A stretch of DNA of 64,000 bases from Ctenosaura bakeri. Lineage: Eukaryota > Chordata > Lepidosauria > Squamata > Iguanidae. The first letter of the stretch is position 1. Every line of letters starts with the position of its first letter. A program made the position numbers and the translations under genes. Of this stretch, positions 1 through 13,198 are shown in pieces. The stretch is from NCBI GenBank assembly GCA_948474755.1, contig CAOLHI010001150.1, positions 1 through 64,000 of the forward strand, given 5' to 3'. The notes beneath the pieces are model-generated. The model had not been told where the DNA came from. It saw only the letters and a list, made by a program, of their open reading frames with translations, and ran no database searches.

Positions 1-1916
1 AACCTGAGTAAGTTCAGGCTGTCTACCATAGCACAAACAACAGAATGCTAAAGAGAAGAAACAATTTTAAATAATGCACAAATTGCAAACAGACCTTGCA
101 TTTTCCCTACTCATTTAAGAGCTTTCAGCAAAAGCTAACAAATACCACTCAAACCTCAAGTTTAGCCACAGATCTTAAGCCAAATGACTCATTGGCTGCT
201 TCTGTGTTTTTCTTTCTCTTAAGTTATATATATAATAACTTAATAAAAGCCTTTGCAGTGGAAAATAACCTCAAATGATGAAACTGCATAAGGTTTTTCC
301 TTTACCATACTATATTGTAAAAATAATCTTCGACATAGAAAAGGAGAGACCGGACATGATGTTTATGGTTAAATGCGCAAATAATGGTACCTTTTCTTTT
401 ATAATTTACTCTAAATACTGGGACCACAAAGATGATGAATAAAAAGATCCCATATCATTCCAGAGACAGGAATAAGCAGCTGGTAACTTTCCTGTAAGCA
501 CACTAGCACTGATTGCTTTTAGGGCTTATAGACCCTCAGAATCTGGAACCAATCAAGTGAATGTTGTCTGTTTCTCATTTCATGGATGTTCTTCAAGAAT
601 GCATCCTAAAGCATGGAAAAGAATGCTGTTGAAAAAAGCAACTGCCAAAAATCATGTAAAAAGAAAAAAAGAAAAAAATTACTGGCAAAACTGTAAGCTT
701 TTGCTCTGGTTCTAATGTGTCTACAAAACAGTCCCTGTGACATGGGATACAATGTTCTTTTAAAGATTTATCTTCACACTTGGTAAATGTCAGGAAGGAA
801 GTGAAAAAGGGAAGCAGAGTAGTTATTCAGGGTGATCTAGAAATACATTCACCCTGGGGATAGGGGAAATTTAAGCTGCTTTGAAAATAGTTTCTTTGAG
901 GGGCTGAACTGTCCCTGAAATGATTTGACAAAATTGGATTGCCAAGATCCCTATAGAGTTAGCCCTCACCCCACCCCCAGGAATTATCAATCAGAAGTTG
1001 TACTAAATTGCTGTGATCTTGCTATTGCTTTAATGGTACTCAGGTTATGACCACACTCTGTTGGAATATAACAATGCCAGTATCAATGACTATTGTTTTA
1101 ATGCACTGTATTGTGTTTTGATTGTTTCCTAAAAACATACCTGCAAATTGTCAAACTTATTAATGAACTGCCTATCAATACTGAGCCCTCCTCACCTTAA
1201 AAATAACCCCAGCATTCCTATAACAAAAACAGATTTTTCTCATGCAAAGTGAATGGGTTGCAGATATGATATGTATGTCTGTTGCATGCAATACACATAG
1301 GCAAGCTAAGCAAGGACAGTTAACTACATGCAGACAGAACCCAGTTTTCTCCTTTGCATAATCCAAAATCAAATTACGTGGGCAACCCCATTAAAATCAC
1401 TAGTCTTCATGCTTACTAAGAACAAAGGGTAAAGTTCCACTTAGCCCACTACTTCTCAAATCAGACTATTTGCTTAAATAAGGCAAAGGAGACTGAGACC
1501 GTGAAATGCACACCCCTTATTCTGCTTTCTCTTCTACAATATTCTGACCTGGAAAGGAATCAGCAGCCATTGATTTGCTCAACAGAGCTACAGTATTGCT
1601 TTTGTATAATTGTAATAGGACTGGTCATCCATCATCTGTGCCACACATACCTTATGGTCCTGATTGGCACCATGGAGCAGAAGCTGAACCATTTCTAGAA
1701 GTGAGACAAAGCAGGGCCCTCAGACACCCTGGCTTACTGCCCCATTAATCCTAAATGCTAATTGATGCTTCCTCCGGATCAGGGATGGCTTATGGGCTCC
1801 ATGTGTCTCTACCAGTTTTGCATCCCCTGGTCCTTTCCAAATTCCTCCAAAGAAGAAGCACAACCACCACCGCAACAACAGCCACCAGTTCTGGAAACAT
1901 CTAGAGGCAGTGCTTT

Positions 1917-2118
1917 GGCCATTTCTACCCTACACTGTTATAGTGCTATTATTCCACTTTCAACATCCTATGGAATTCTGGCGTTTGTAGTTTACTGAGG
2001 CCAAATTGCTCTCTGGCTGAGAATTCTAAATTTCTCTCCCTAAACTGCAAACCCCAGAATTCCACAGGATGTTGAAAGTGGAATAATAGAACCGTAACAG
2101 TGTAGTGCGGAAATGGCC
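1917..2118. mobile_element. Harbinger-like palindromic MITE
   Basis: Near-palindromic 202-bp unit starting GGCCATTTCT and ending GCGGAAATGGCC. The inner arms carry ATTCCACTTTCAACATCCTA and its reverse complement. The arms pair almost end to end. Target duplication is not clear for this copy. Confidence 0.8.
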
Positions 2119-3198
2119 CAGGACTGACAGGTTGAAAACTGGAGAAGTCTCCTGTACCTTTAACAGTTGTGTAGAAGAAGGACTTTCAGCAGGTGTTGCT
2201 TGTCATGAACTAAAAGGCAAGCCAGCCTGTTGAAGCTACCTTTTCTGCACAACCATTAATTGTACAGGAGACCTCTCCATTTCATGCCGGCAATGTTAAG
2301 GCATACCATTTCTGCCTCTGCCTTGGTTTTGTCCCCCAAAAGAAGTTTCACAAAGCATAACCACTTTTGCTTCTGAGGGACACTCAGAAAACCTGAAAGA
2401 TCATGGAGGGGGATTTGGCCCTTGGACTCTTGGAATTTGCCCACCTCTACCTAAAAACTGTGAGGAAACATTCTGAGCATTCACATGCTAAAGATGTTCC
2501 CCTGTATTTTTAAGGGTAAGCAGTGCTAATCACTGTGAAGACAGATGAGGTATCTAGAAAGAAAGAAGAGCTACCATGTTCACCCTACTGCTAAATGCAT
2601 AGAATTCTGTGATAGGTTGACGAGAAATTATGAGGGAAAATGGGATGAGGAACACAGATGAACTCATTCAATGCCCATTGAACCTGGCAGGTTCTGGCAT
2701 TTCTATTAAAATGGACAGGCTATCCTGCAAAGGCAGGATAAGTGCCCTTAAAGTAAATAGGATTTGTTTGTACAATGCTTAACAGTTTCAGCTGTTGCTC
2801 CTGGAGTGTCTGTAATAACAGTCAACACTGTGTATACAATAAAAGTTAACTTTTCTCTCACAAACTGCTTTTATGAAAGCCTCTTACCTTTTACAGGCAC
2901 AAGGTAACTCTAATTCATATAAAATGAGTTCCATGAAAAGACAATGTGCTCCCAGTAGTTCAAGGCATTCATTATTTCTAATCAGAATGTTTCCAACCTC
3001 TCTTTTTGTTTGCTTTAAATCCATACTGTGCTGGTACTTTAAATGGAAAGTATTAGGACATATTACTTGAGCATCAGAGACTTTGTGGTAATCTGGGACT
3101 TATTTCTTATTCCTAAAAAGGAAATGGCAGCTATGGAGATTTACGAAGCAATAGTCCTGGTACAAGCTTTTAACAGCCACAGGAATGTTTGCCTAATC

Positions 3199-3264
3199 TT
3201 TCCTTCCTTCCTTCCTTCCTTCCTTCCTTCCTTCCTTCCTTCCTTCCTTCCTTCCTTTCTTTCT
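3199..3264. repeat. (CTTC)n microsatellite
   Basis: About 15 uninterrupted CTTC/TTCC units, ending in TTTCTTTC. Confidence 0.98.
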
Positions 3265-4343
3265 ACTGGAATTCAGAAGAATTCCTTATTGCATTCTGTT
3301 TCTTCTTTCTCAAAAATGTCTAAAACTCCACAGCACTGCCCAGTTTCTTATTGCTTCTTAATGTCTAGTTTCTAAAAGAACAAATTCCCTTTTGTAACTT
3401 ATGTTTGAGAAAATTAATGTACAGGAGGGTGTAGATTAAGTTTATAGAGTATGATTTTTTGGCACAGATGTAATTTTATATGTGATAGATGCAGAAAACT
3501 TAGGAATTGCTTGAGTCCATCCTCCAGATGTAGAACTCAGCATGCATGGTAATGCAGAAGTTGGGCTGCCAAGCTTCATGGTGAGGGGTTAATATTTAGT
3601 ATCAGAGAGCTGGAATGTTCATTAGATTTATTATATGAGAAATTAAGGGATACACTATGTGTACTTTGGCTGTATTAACTGGTTTGCCATACCCGAAGAT
3701 AAAGATGAGATCTAGGTTTTAACAGGGGTATATTTTGGGTCAATAAGGACCTCATTATCTTGTGAATATATTTTTTAAAAAGAAAAAGTTACTGCTCTTT
3801 TCTGTGATTCAGATTTAAAGGGAGGAAATGTGATATGCAATGGAAAAAATGGGAGAGCAGAGATACTTCTTTATTTTTAGTTCTGTTGTGTGATTAATGC
3901 AGCCGGGTTATTATATCACCTGGATGTCTGTCAATGATATAAGAATGAACAGAGATAGCTTTTAGCTTTTATTTTTTTATTTGATTTTGAATCTTGTAAA
4001 TATTTTATAAGCTTTAGTATCTAAGCTGTTAAAGAAATGAATACAGTCATAATCAAGTATGAAGTTTACAATGTAGGAGGAACTGTTATTATAGCAGATA
4101 AATTGCATTTTACTCACTTATGGAAGACATAACTGAAATGTAACAGAAGAACTCTATAAATCCTAGACAACTCATAGACAGCTGTTCAACCCACAGTGAT
4201 ATAAATGTGCTAGCTACAGTTTATTTTTATTTATATAATGAGAGGGGTATGGGAGGGAAGGAGGAATGGAAGATTACATTTTTCTCCTTACTGCCGATTG
4301 TGAAACAATGATGAATAATGCTATGATTTATGCAGTTATTATT

Positions 4344-4590
4344 TCATAGAATCAAAAAGTTGGAAGAGATACAGAGGCCATCAATTTTAGCTCCCTGCCA
4401 GTGCAGAAATCTACTGCAGAGAGGTGGCTATAAAATTTCTCTTTAAAAATTTCCCACAAAGGAGTGTCTACCAGCTTCCAACGTCGTCATATCCACTGTC
4501 AAACAGGACTTACAGGTTCTTCCTAACATTTAATTAGAATCTCCTTTCCTGTAACTTGAATTCTTTGGTTTGATCTTATTAAAAAAAAAA
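4344..4590 (-). mobile_element. CR1-like LINE 3' end
   Basis: Plus-strand text TCATAGAATCAAAAAGTTGG, GAGGCCATCAA, TCCACTGTCAAACAGG, GTTCTTCCTAACATT and TCCTTTCCTGTAACTTGAAT follows the antisense of the CR1-type LINE 3' region common in reptiles. 5' truncated, as usual. Confidence 0.65.
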
Positions 4591-5120
4591 AAAGCTCACT
4601 CTATCTTCTGGATGACAGCCCTTAAGATATAGTTTTATCTGTAATCCATAATTTACAGAAAACATTCTCCAGACAATTATTGGGTAGATTAGTGAACAGA
4701 GAAAGGAACAATAATGAAAGAAAGAAAGAATTATGCAAAAAGTGGTTTGATGGTATACCTGGTCTCTTGTATCTTATATATAAATTTATAAGATAATTAA
4801 TGATTTGGAAAAGCATCATGGGACCACAGAATACATTGGCATCCCCCCCCACTTTGAAATCAGAAATACAGTTCCAGTTTTGATGGTAGAGATCAAATGT
4901 CAAATCTCCTCCCCTTTTCTGCCCCATGAAAAAAATCACATCACTCCACTCTCTGGTGTCCTTTGAAAAGGGATAATAAAGCAGGAACATTGGATTCAAT
5001 GTGTGAAATATCCACTGGGTCCAAAGCCCTATCAGACCAAGATGACATCCCTGTGATCTGACTATACCTTTTTTAAATTCATTTCTTTTGATTGCTAACA
5101 AGATGAGGGAAATTGTCTTT

Positions 5121-5802
5121 GGCCATTTCCACACAACATCACCATCCCACAACAGCAGCGGGTTGTTTCTGATCCAGGAGTCATGCTAACACATGACATC
5201 ATTGCTATCCAGTTGTTGTCGTGTCCCCAAGCATTGCAAATCAGCCTTATATTATTTCCGGAAAATATCTGTTAAGAGCCGCCTTTAGCACTACAATCTT
5301 ATCAGCTGGGTCAGTGCAATTCCTTAATAGCACTTGATAGTGCTTCCTGACATTGCAGATACAGGAGTGGGTGGGGTGTGGGCGTGCCCAGCATGTCCCC
5401 CCTCAGAAACTCCCATGGCATGGTAACTTCAAAATCTATCACCTCTCCATGTTTATTTTAAATTTCTCCTTTGAATTAAAACTTTTTAACTTGTTAAAAT
5501 ACATTTTTAAGCATTATAGTGCAAAAGTGCAATAGTGGAGAGGTGGGTCATGCCATTACAACGTGGCTGCACTAGATCGGCTTAGAAAAAACATACCGAC
5601 TAGTCAGGAGCTGTGGGATGAGGAAAAGGACTGGCCAATGTAATTGTAGTGCAGAAGGAACACCAGTGGCAATACTGCTACTTATCCACTTAAGGTAAAA
5701 ATGTGCAGTAGAGAGCATTCCTAACCCAGCACCATCACAGCAATGGCAATGTTGGGACTGTAATGGAGGAATGCGCTATTGAGGTATGGTGTGGAAAGGG
5801 CC
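5121..5802. mobile_element. Long non-autonomous element with MITE-type ends
   Basis: 682 bp from GGCCATTTCCACAC to GGTGTGGAAAGGGCC, i.e. the same terminal repeats as the short MITEs but with unrelated internal sequence. The interior matches the element at 8302 along several hundred bases (for example AAATACATTTTTAA and the TAGTGCTTCCTGxCATTGCAG-like block). The right flank is TTA and the left TTT. No transposase frame is seen. Confidence 0.65.
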
Positions 5803-7243
5803 TTAGTCTTACAAGAAGCAAAACCAAAATGCAAAGAAAACTAATGAGCATCATTTTTTGCAGTCCCAACGTTCAGTACTGCCAGCAAGAGACCAACAGG
5901 ACTTGGAGCTGATGTTTTGCATGCATTTAAAGTTTTGACTCTGAAGCTCACCAACATCATCTGTTGGATTGTTCTATCCAGTTTTATTTTTCCAAAAAAC
6001 AAAAACAAAAAACCACACAGTTTATAACAGTGGATGACTTTTAGTTTGGAATATATCACCTATGGTTGTTCTTATTGCAAGATATCCACAGAAGAGAAAA
6101 CAGACATGTCTCAGGATGCTCAAAAGATGGTATTTTAGTAGGAGGGAAAAGGGACTGACACATTTCATCCTATCTTTACTCTTAAGATCTTCTTCAGGCA
6201 CTCTTCAGATTGAAAGTTCATATATTTTTGACCAGGAACTCTCAAAATCATTTCCTGGACATTCATCTGTTTTTCTCATTGCAATGTAGAAGTAGGGGAG
6301 AAATGTATTTTTACATCAAATGTATATACCAGTTGGCTTTCAAAGAAATGTTTAGAGATAAACATGTTAAAGGACTTTGTGGTGCACTTCTCACTTCAAA
6401 GAATCTACCAAAATGTATCTAAAGATGGGTTATTTAAGATAAAAGATACTTAGAAATGCATAGAGAGAAAATATGTTATTTTCCAGACAGGTTTATATTG
6501 GAGAATTTGATCTTTCAGAGTGCCTTGACCCCCATCATATAGGGCTTGAAATGTGTATTTTGTGACAAAAATATGCTCCAAAAGATAGATATTTTCATTT
6601 AAATTTTCATGGATATCAAAACACACAAAGAGATTTGCTGATTAATGTGGAAATGAGAAGGAACTGACTTAGAAATAAATGCATGCAGAAATGATACAGA
6701 CCAGAAACAGACTGATCCTATCTATTTATAGAGATACAGGAAATGAAAGAAATGATTTCAAAGTCATAGAACATAGGATATCCTGAGCTTGAGCTTGGAG
6801 CCACATGCTATTGCTGAAAGATGTATTAGAGGGCAAAGAGCAAGCAGCAATATCTGTTCCAACTGGATTACGCACTTAGACTTGGAAATTCTATTACTTA
6901 GTATCTGAATAACTGCATGGACCACTATCCTAAAAGTACCAGAAACAAGTACAAGCTTTTTTAAAAAAGTAATGTCTTTTGTTATACTCTGCTTTGTCAA
7001 GCTATGGAGTCACCTAACTGCACACCAGCTACTTGACCATTAAACATTGGGTGGCATGTGCCAAGAACAGAAGTTAGAGCAGACAGGCACATTTCTGATC
7101 CACCCTGTTGTTTCTCTCCAGCTCATTATTCCTTTCCTTGCCCCCTCATCCCAATCTCCTGGCAGGACAAGAAAAATAATTTAGTGCTGGGCTGAACAAT
7201 TGACTCTTTTCTGGGGCCAGCTGTTCTATATGAGAAGAGTGAA

Positions 7244-7387
7244 GGCCATTTCCGCACAAAACTGTTATAGCGCTATGATTCCACTTTCAACATCCTATGG
7301 AATCCTGGGGTTTGCAGTTTCGGGAGGGGCCAGCTAGATGTTGAAAGTGGAATCATAGCGCTATAACAGTCTTGTGTGGAAATGGTC
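7244..7387. mobile_element. Harbinger-like MITE, shortened
   Basis: 144-bp copy with GGCCATTTCCGCAC at the left and GTGTGGAAATGGTC at the right, and the same TTCCACTTTCAACATCCTAT arm. The central part is shortened. Flanked by GAA on both sides (a 3-bp target duplication). Confidence 0.8.
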
Positions 7388-7594
7388 GAATTCTCAGTGA
7401 CTTTTGATGTTGGCAAAATATATTAATTTTCTAGAGAAGCAGCGATAACATTAGAAGACAAAGTGGCAGATGGTTTCAAACCATTTTTAAAAACACTAAA
7501 ATTCAAATTATATCTCATTACAGTGTAAACCATTTGGATGTCAAGGATCTGCACTGGTGATATTTATCTTGTTCACATGTGCTAAGTGTTGAAG

Positions 7595-8060
7595 AATGAC
7601 ATCATTTTGAAATTTATTTATTTCCTGCCTCTTACCCTGTTGAGGACTCATGGAGGGTAAATGCTTCAAAAATATAGTTAAAAATTCACAAAAATTAAGA
7701 AGTGATTTTAAAAAATTAATACCCATTTAAAAAGATATAAGTCATAAAAAGCACAAGAACACAACAAACTGCCAAATTGAAAATCCAGCACATTTTGTAA
7801 GATGTGTCCTACCTGAACAGTCAGTCTTCAAAGGCCTGCAAAATAAGAAAGTCTTCAGGTGTTTACAGAAAGAAAGCAGGGAAAGTTCCAATCTAACCTA
7901 TTTGGGAAGAGAATTCCAGAGCCTAGGGGCAGCCAATGAGAAGGCCCTCTACCACGTGCCCACCAGGTATACCTGTGCGGAAACGGGGATAGAGAGAAAG
8001 GTGTCCTCAGCAGATCTCAAAACATGAGCAGGATCGTAAGGGAGAATACAGTCCAAATAA
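7595..8060. mobile_element. LINE-derived fragment (type uncertain)
   Basis: AAATTTATTTATTTCCTGCC, GGAAGAGAATTCCAGAGCCT, GGGGCAGCCAATGAGAAGGC and CCTCAGCAGATCTCAAAACA match, by memory, an interspersed repeat frequent in lizards, probably the 3' part of a non-LTR element. Confidence 0.4.
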
Positions 8061-8301
8061 CTTGTAAGTGATATCAAATTATTCAGAATGATGAAATGTC
8101 AGAAGGATACCACTAAACTGGATAAATGACAAATAAGATTCATCGTAAATAAACATATAAGGATGGTCGGAAAATGAAATTTTCAGTTCACAAGCAGATT
8201 GAGGTAAGCTAAAATTGAGATGCTGAATGACTTGGGACCTCAATATTTAACAAGTTCCTTCTCCTCATATACCCTTGCCAGAAGACTTAGGTGTACTCTG
8301 T

Positions 8302-8842
8302 GGCCATTTCCGCACAAGATCACTATAATGCTATAGCAGCAGGTTGTTTCTGTGCTTTCTTACAGAACGTCATCGCTATCCAGCTGCTATGCCATCCCCA
8401 AGCATCACCAAATTGCCATATTCTATTTCCAGAGAAAAATCCATTAAAAGCCTCCTATAACACTTCAATCCCATCAGCCATGGCAGGGCAGTGCTGTTAT
8501 AGTGCTTGATAGCACTTCCTGTTATAGCAGGTCCAGCAGTGGGTGAGCTGGGGGCATGTCCAGCTTGTACCTCCCTCAGCAACTGCTATGGTGTGGTAAC
8601 TTTCTATCATTTTTCCCTGTGTATTTTAAATGTCTCCTTTAAGTCAAAACTTTTAAATTTTTAAAAATACATTTTTAAACAGTATAGGGCAAAAAGCACA
8701 ATAGTGTACTGGCATGTCATGCTGTTACAATATTGCTGTGTTAATATAGCTTCCAAACACACACACATACACACACACACATCACTGCCCAATCAGGAGC
8801 GGTGGGGCAGAGTGAAGACAAGGCATGGGAATGGCTTCTAGT
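8302..8842. mobile_element. Second copy of the long non-autonomous element, 3' truncated
   Basis: Begins GGCCATTTCCGCAC and follows the 5121-5802 element in order: CAGCAGGTTGTTTCTG, CTATCCAGCTGCT, AGTGCTTGATAGCACTTCCT, AAAATACATTTTTAAACAGT, CAATCAGGAGC. A CA microsatellite has grown inside it at about 8756. Similarity ends near 8842 without the right terminal repeat. Confidence 0.62.
8756..8781. repeat. (CA)n microsatellite
   Basis: Interrupted CA run inside the long non-autonomous element. Confidence 0.95.
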
Positions 8843-10924
8843 GGAAGCAATACGTTGCAGGAGGACATGAGATAGGCTGTTCTGCTGTTGGACACTGTTT
8901 TTGGAGTGCCTTCCCCTTGGAGGCCTGATTGGCTCTGATACTGGTTTCATTTTAGTGCTAAGTTAAAATATTAAAGCCTTTGGGACATAATTTAATTTTT
9001 CAAAATGTACATGTTTATGCGTAGCAGGGTGTCATGGTTCACCATAGCTGCTTCAGCTGCTTAGCAGCAGAGAAATCAGTAGTGGAAGTGTATGGTAGCT
9101 AGCTACCTATCTGCACTTCAGGGCCTCAGGGGCAGCTGCTCCAGGAAGAGGGCAGGGACACATGAAAGCCTCAGGAGCAGTAGAATGGGGAGAAGTTCAG
9201 CAGAGTCAGACAGGGACGTGCCAGAGTCAGCATCAAGACAACAGACTTCTGCCACTGTACTTCCTTACAGCAAGAAAGAAGGTCAGACTCTCATGTGCCA
9301 GCAAGAGAAGAGAAAGGCTGGCCACTTACTGTATGACCCAACTGTACCCTTGTGGAAACATCTAAAAGCCTGAGGGAGGACCCTTGATTGGCTACTGTTG
9401 AACCTGGGGCAACTAAAACAGGTTAGCAGCTAAACTCTACCATTTCTACAACCAGTACTTCTGTAGTGCCTAGGTTCTGTGTGTCCACCTCTCAGGAGCA
9501 ACCCCTAGGGCTTGACTAAGCCCTGCCTGTATGTGTGTGTGTGGGGGGGGGTCTATACCAAGCCAAAAGGGTCTGGCTAGTAACTCCTCAGCAAATCCTA
9601 GCAGAGAAGCCAGAACTAGGGAGGCCTTACTTGAAACAGATGTACAAGCACCAGAATGCAGGACTTGCTAAGTCTGGCAGCTAGATCCAGGACTGACTAA
9701 CCAGAAGCACCTGCAGGCTCCAGGATCAACTAACTAAATCCAAGGACCCAATCCAGAACTGACTTCCCATTCCCTTCTGTCCAATCCCACTGCCAGACAT
9801 CCTCAAATCTAGCAGCTCCTGGAGAAGTCTGACCACAGCATCCAAAGTCAAGGGGGACTGAAGGAGACAAACCCCACAGTCTATGCAAAACTGCCAAAGC
9901 TTAATAAAACATTTTAACAGCCATGCAATGAACTAATTTTCTTATGTTAGTTGATCACACGAGAATGCACCTTTCCCAGGCAAGACTGGAAAAAACAATG
10001 TGGTTTGATTTTTTTCCTCCTAATCTTTAAAAGTTGATTTAACTTATTAAATTGTTTGATATGTTTTTTAGTCTTTTAAATTATGAATTGTTTTAGACTC
10101 TTTAAGTTAATTTTATTTGTACACTTCTGTACTAATAAATAATAAAAATTCTGACTACCCAGGCAAAAGAAGTTGGGATTGTGGTGGAAAAATAGTTGAA
10201 AATGTCTGTTTAGTGTGCCATAGCATACCTAGCACCAGTGTGTAATTTTACAATACGAAAGACAAATTTGCTATCAGGAACTATATCTTAATTGTAACTG
10301 GAGCCATAAAAACAATGTAACTGGAGCCACAAAAACAATGTAGACATTGCTATGTTTAGAGCAGACCCATTGAGGTCAGAGGGACATGAGTAAATCATGA
10401 CTAATTTTTCCTGGTGATTTGAGTGTCTCACTGAGTTGATCTGTTCTAAGGATGACTGCAGCTGGAACCAACTTAAGATCTCTAATGTATCTGATATGTG
10501 GCAGGGACTTCTTTGTGGTGACACCCTAGCTCTATAACTCCATTCCATCAGAGATCTAGTTATCTCACACACTCCTGTCATTCCAGCATCAGGTAAAAAC
10601 ATGTGTATTTCAATCAACATTCAGGATACAGGCAGGCGTTTGATCTGTTCTTTTACAATTAGTGATTCTAGATATTTATAATGTATTATTTTAAATGTTT
10701 GTTTTTTGATAGATTCATAACCACCATGGGCTTCTCTGAGGAAGGGTAGGATATAAATTAAATAAGTAAATAAAATAGAATATTTAATATTGAATAAGAC
10801 ACCCATTCTTCATTCATAATAGAAGACATTGTTGATAAGCAAGCACAGTCTTTTTGTTTTCTTCTTTCACTGTGCTTGAAGTAAGCTGAATATATTTCAA
10901 ATACAATTGTATTTTATCCCAGTA

Positions 10925-11510
10925 CAGTACTTCCTCCACATTTGTGAGTTTGAGCTCTGCAAATCTGATTATTCACAGGGAGTGCAGTGCCTCCCCCCTC
11001 CCACATTGTCCCCATTCCCTTGCATTTTGCTAGGCACAAAGAAGGAAGGCAAGCTCCTGGACAAACAGCAAGGAAATGGGTTTGGAGGAGGTTCACACAT
11101 GCCTTCCTTTATCCTCTGGAGAACCCCCTACCATTCCCTTGCCTCTGGCCAGTGCTGAGAACTCATGCTGAGCCAATAGGCAAGGGAAGGGTGTGGGAAG
11201 GCTCACACAAGTGTTCCTTGTCCCCTCTGGAGCCCCCTTCCTATCCCCTTGCCTCTTGTCCCAGTGCTGAGAACTCATGCTGAGGCAAGAGGGAAGGCAA
11301 TGGGGTGGGGAAGGTTTGTGCAAGCCTTGCCTCTCCTCACTAGAGCTCTTCCCTCCCATTCCTTTGCTTCTGACCCCAGTGCTGAGAACTCTTGCTGAGG
11401 CAAAAGGCAAGGGAATGGGAGGGGCATCATGGGGGGGGAGTTATTCATGTTTTTTTCCACTTGCACAGGGTTCTGCATCACAAACACTCTTAAAAGTGGA
11501 AGGATCACTT
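10925..11510. mobile_element. Tigger-like element carrying a minisatellite
   Basis: The left end CAGTACTTCCTCCACATTTG and the reverse complement of the right end, AAAGTGATCCTTCCACTTTT, are similar inverted repeats abutting TA. The interior is largely the tandem repeat described next. Confidence 0.55.
11010..11425. repeat. Minisatellite, ~112-115 bp units
   Basis: AGTGCTGAGAACTC recurs at 11151, 11263 and 11378, each preceded by CATTCCCTTGCxTCTG-like sequence and followed by TGCTGAG(G/C)CAA. About three and a half degenerate units. Long overlapping frames here come from the repeat. Confidence 0.75.
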
Positions 11511-11516
11511 TATATC

Positions 11517-11752
11517 ATTGTTGTTGTGTACCTTCAAATTGTTTCTGACATATGGTGACCCAAAAGTGAACTTATCATGGGGTTTTCTTGGCAACATTTG
11601 TTCAAAGGGAGTTGCCTTTGCCTCCTTCTGAGGCCGAAAGAGTGTGACTTGCCTAAGGTCACCCAGTGGGTTTCCATGGCTGACTAAGAATTCGAATCCT
11701 GGTCTCCAGAGTCATAGTGCAATGGCCAATCCACTGTATTCTACTGGCTCTC
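11517..11752 (-). mobile_element. tRNA-derived SINE, full-length
   Basis: Plus-strand reading starts TTGTTGTTGTGTACCTTCAA and runs through ATGGTGACCC, GGTTTTCTTGGCAA, AGGTCACCCAGTGGG, GGTCTCCAGAGTCATAG to CTGGCTC. This is the reverse of a SINE with a tRNA-like head and an ACAACAACAA tail. It abuts the right end of the Tigger-like element. Confidence 0.82.
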
Positions 11753-11782
11753 AAACAATGAATTATAATAATTAGTTCTGTA

Positions 11783-11828
11783 GAAGGTTTTCCATTGCTT
11801 CCCTCTGAGGCTGAGAGAGTGTGATTTA
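11783..11828 (-). mobile_element. SINE fragment
   Basis: AAGGTTTTCCATTGCTTCCC and CTGAGGCTGAGAGAGTGTGA match the middle of the same SINE family. Confidence 0.5.
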
Positions 11829-13198
11829 CCCCTGGAACATGCTTTCATAAGTCAGCATATCTTGTTTAACTCTAGGAGAAATAAGTGGCTTTCTTACTTC
11901 TGTTCTAAACTATAGGAAAGGTAGACAAAGAGGGATTTAATTTGTTCTTTGTTATCTCCAAAGCCTTTCTATTGTCAATTCCAAATAGCTATGCACTCTA
12001 TAATGCTTACAGGCTTTGAGAGCTAGCTGAACTAGACTTTTCAGAATAAATCTGATAAGAGCCACAGCATTTTGCTTAGCAACAGTGAGACAATTTAATG
12101 AGTGAATTATTTAGGTTAAAATCTTATGTCCTATTACCTGGGGTAAGCCTAGGGGAAATTAACAGGACTTACTTCTAAATAGGCTGTATCGGGTTACTTT
12201 TAACTTGATGGAACAGTGACGATAGCAATGACTTCATAGTTTCCAGAATGAAGTAGTAGATAGCTCTTCCAAAGCATGCATTTTCTTTTTCACTAATAGA
12301 AGTCGTTGGCCTAGATTCAACATGACAGCAGCAGAAAACAAATCCACTAGTGTAGTTGCTCTGAATATAAGCACAGAACAAGTGGTAGCATAAGAGACAC
12401 AATGTGGTCCACATTGCACAAGTGATGGTGAAATAAAAAACTACACTGGGTGACACTCCTGCATTAACTCCAGAAACCCATTTCTGCTATCACAACACAC
12501 CTTGCACTAGTAGTTACTCCACTGGACTCAGTCCATAGTGTCTCAACATTTTAATAGCTTCATCTATTTAAAAAGGATAAGGTATAGGACAACTAAAATT
12601 ACTCATGGTTTGCCATATGGTCATCTGGTCCTTGTTGATGTCCTCTAAGGAGCTGAGAATCCTCCCCATGTATACCCTACATTTAACTCTGGCAGCAAAT
12701 TTAGGGCAAAAAGGAAAGATTACCAAATCCAGATAGCTCTCATTGCTGTTTATCCCTTCACCGTTCTTAAAAATACAAGTAAGAGAAAGCATAAATGGAA
12801 AAGTAATGAAACATGTTTACTGTTTTTACCAGAACCTGGATATGCTGAAGGTACCCAATGTGAACAGCATGTTTCTTTTAAAGGACCTCTTCTTTTAAAA
12901 GTTGGCTTATTTGGGGAGGCAACAGTAAAGTACTTATTTACAATTCCCCAAAGAATTTTTCCCATGGAAAAGAATTATGTGTGATGAAACAGGTATTGTG
13001 AATGCATGAGCCTGTATGATGATAATAATGTCTGTTTTTCCATTACATTGTTCATGCCTTTACTTGCTAATAGACCATCCAGTCTTAAACAACTACTTAC
13101 CTGCAACAAAACATAGAACATACATGGAATACAGGGACGAGATGCTACTACAAATCTAGATGCCAGCTCTATTTCCAGCAGCAACATTGTAGGTACAA

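Noticed and set aside
4622..5152. 176-codon minus-strand open frame
   Set aside because: It runs into the end of a transposon (from 5121) and its sequence has no family signature. Likely chance.
11010..11425. Possible CRISPR-like array
   Set aside because: Units are about 113 bp, degenerate, without conserved repeat/unique spacer alternation. This is a vertebrate minisatellite.
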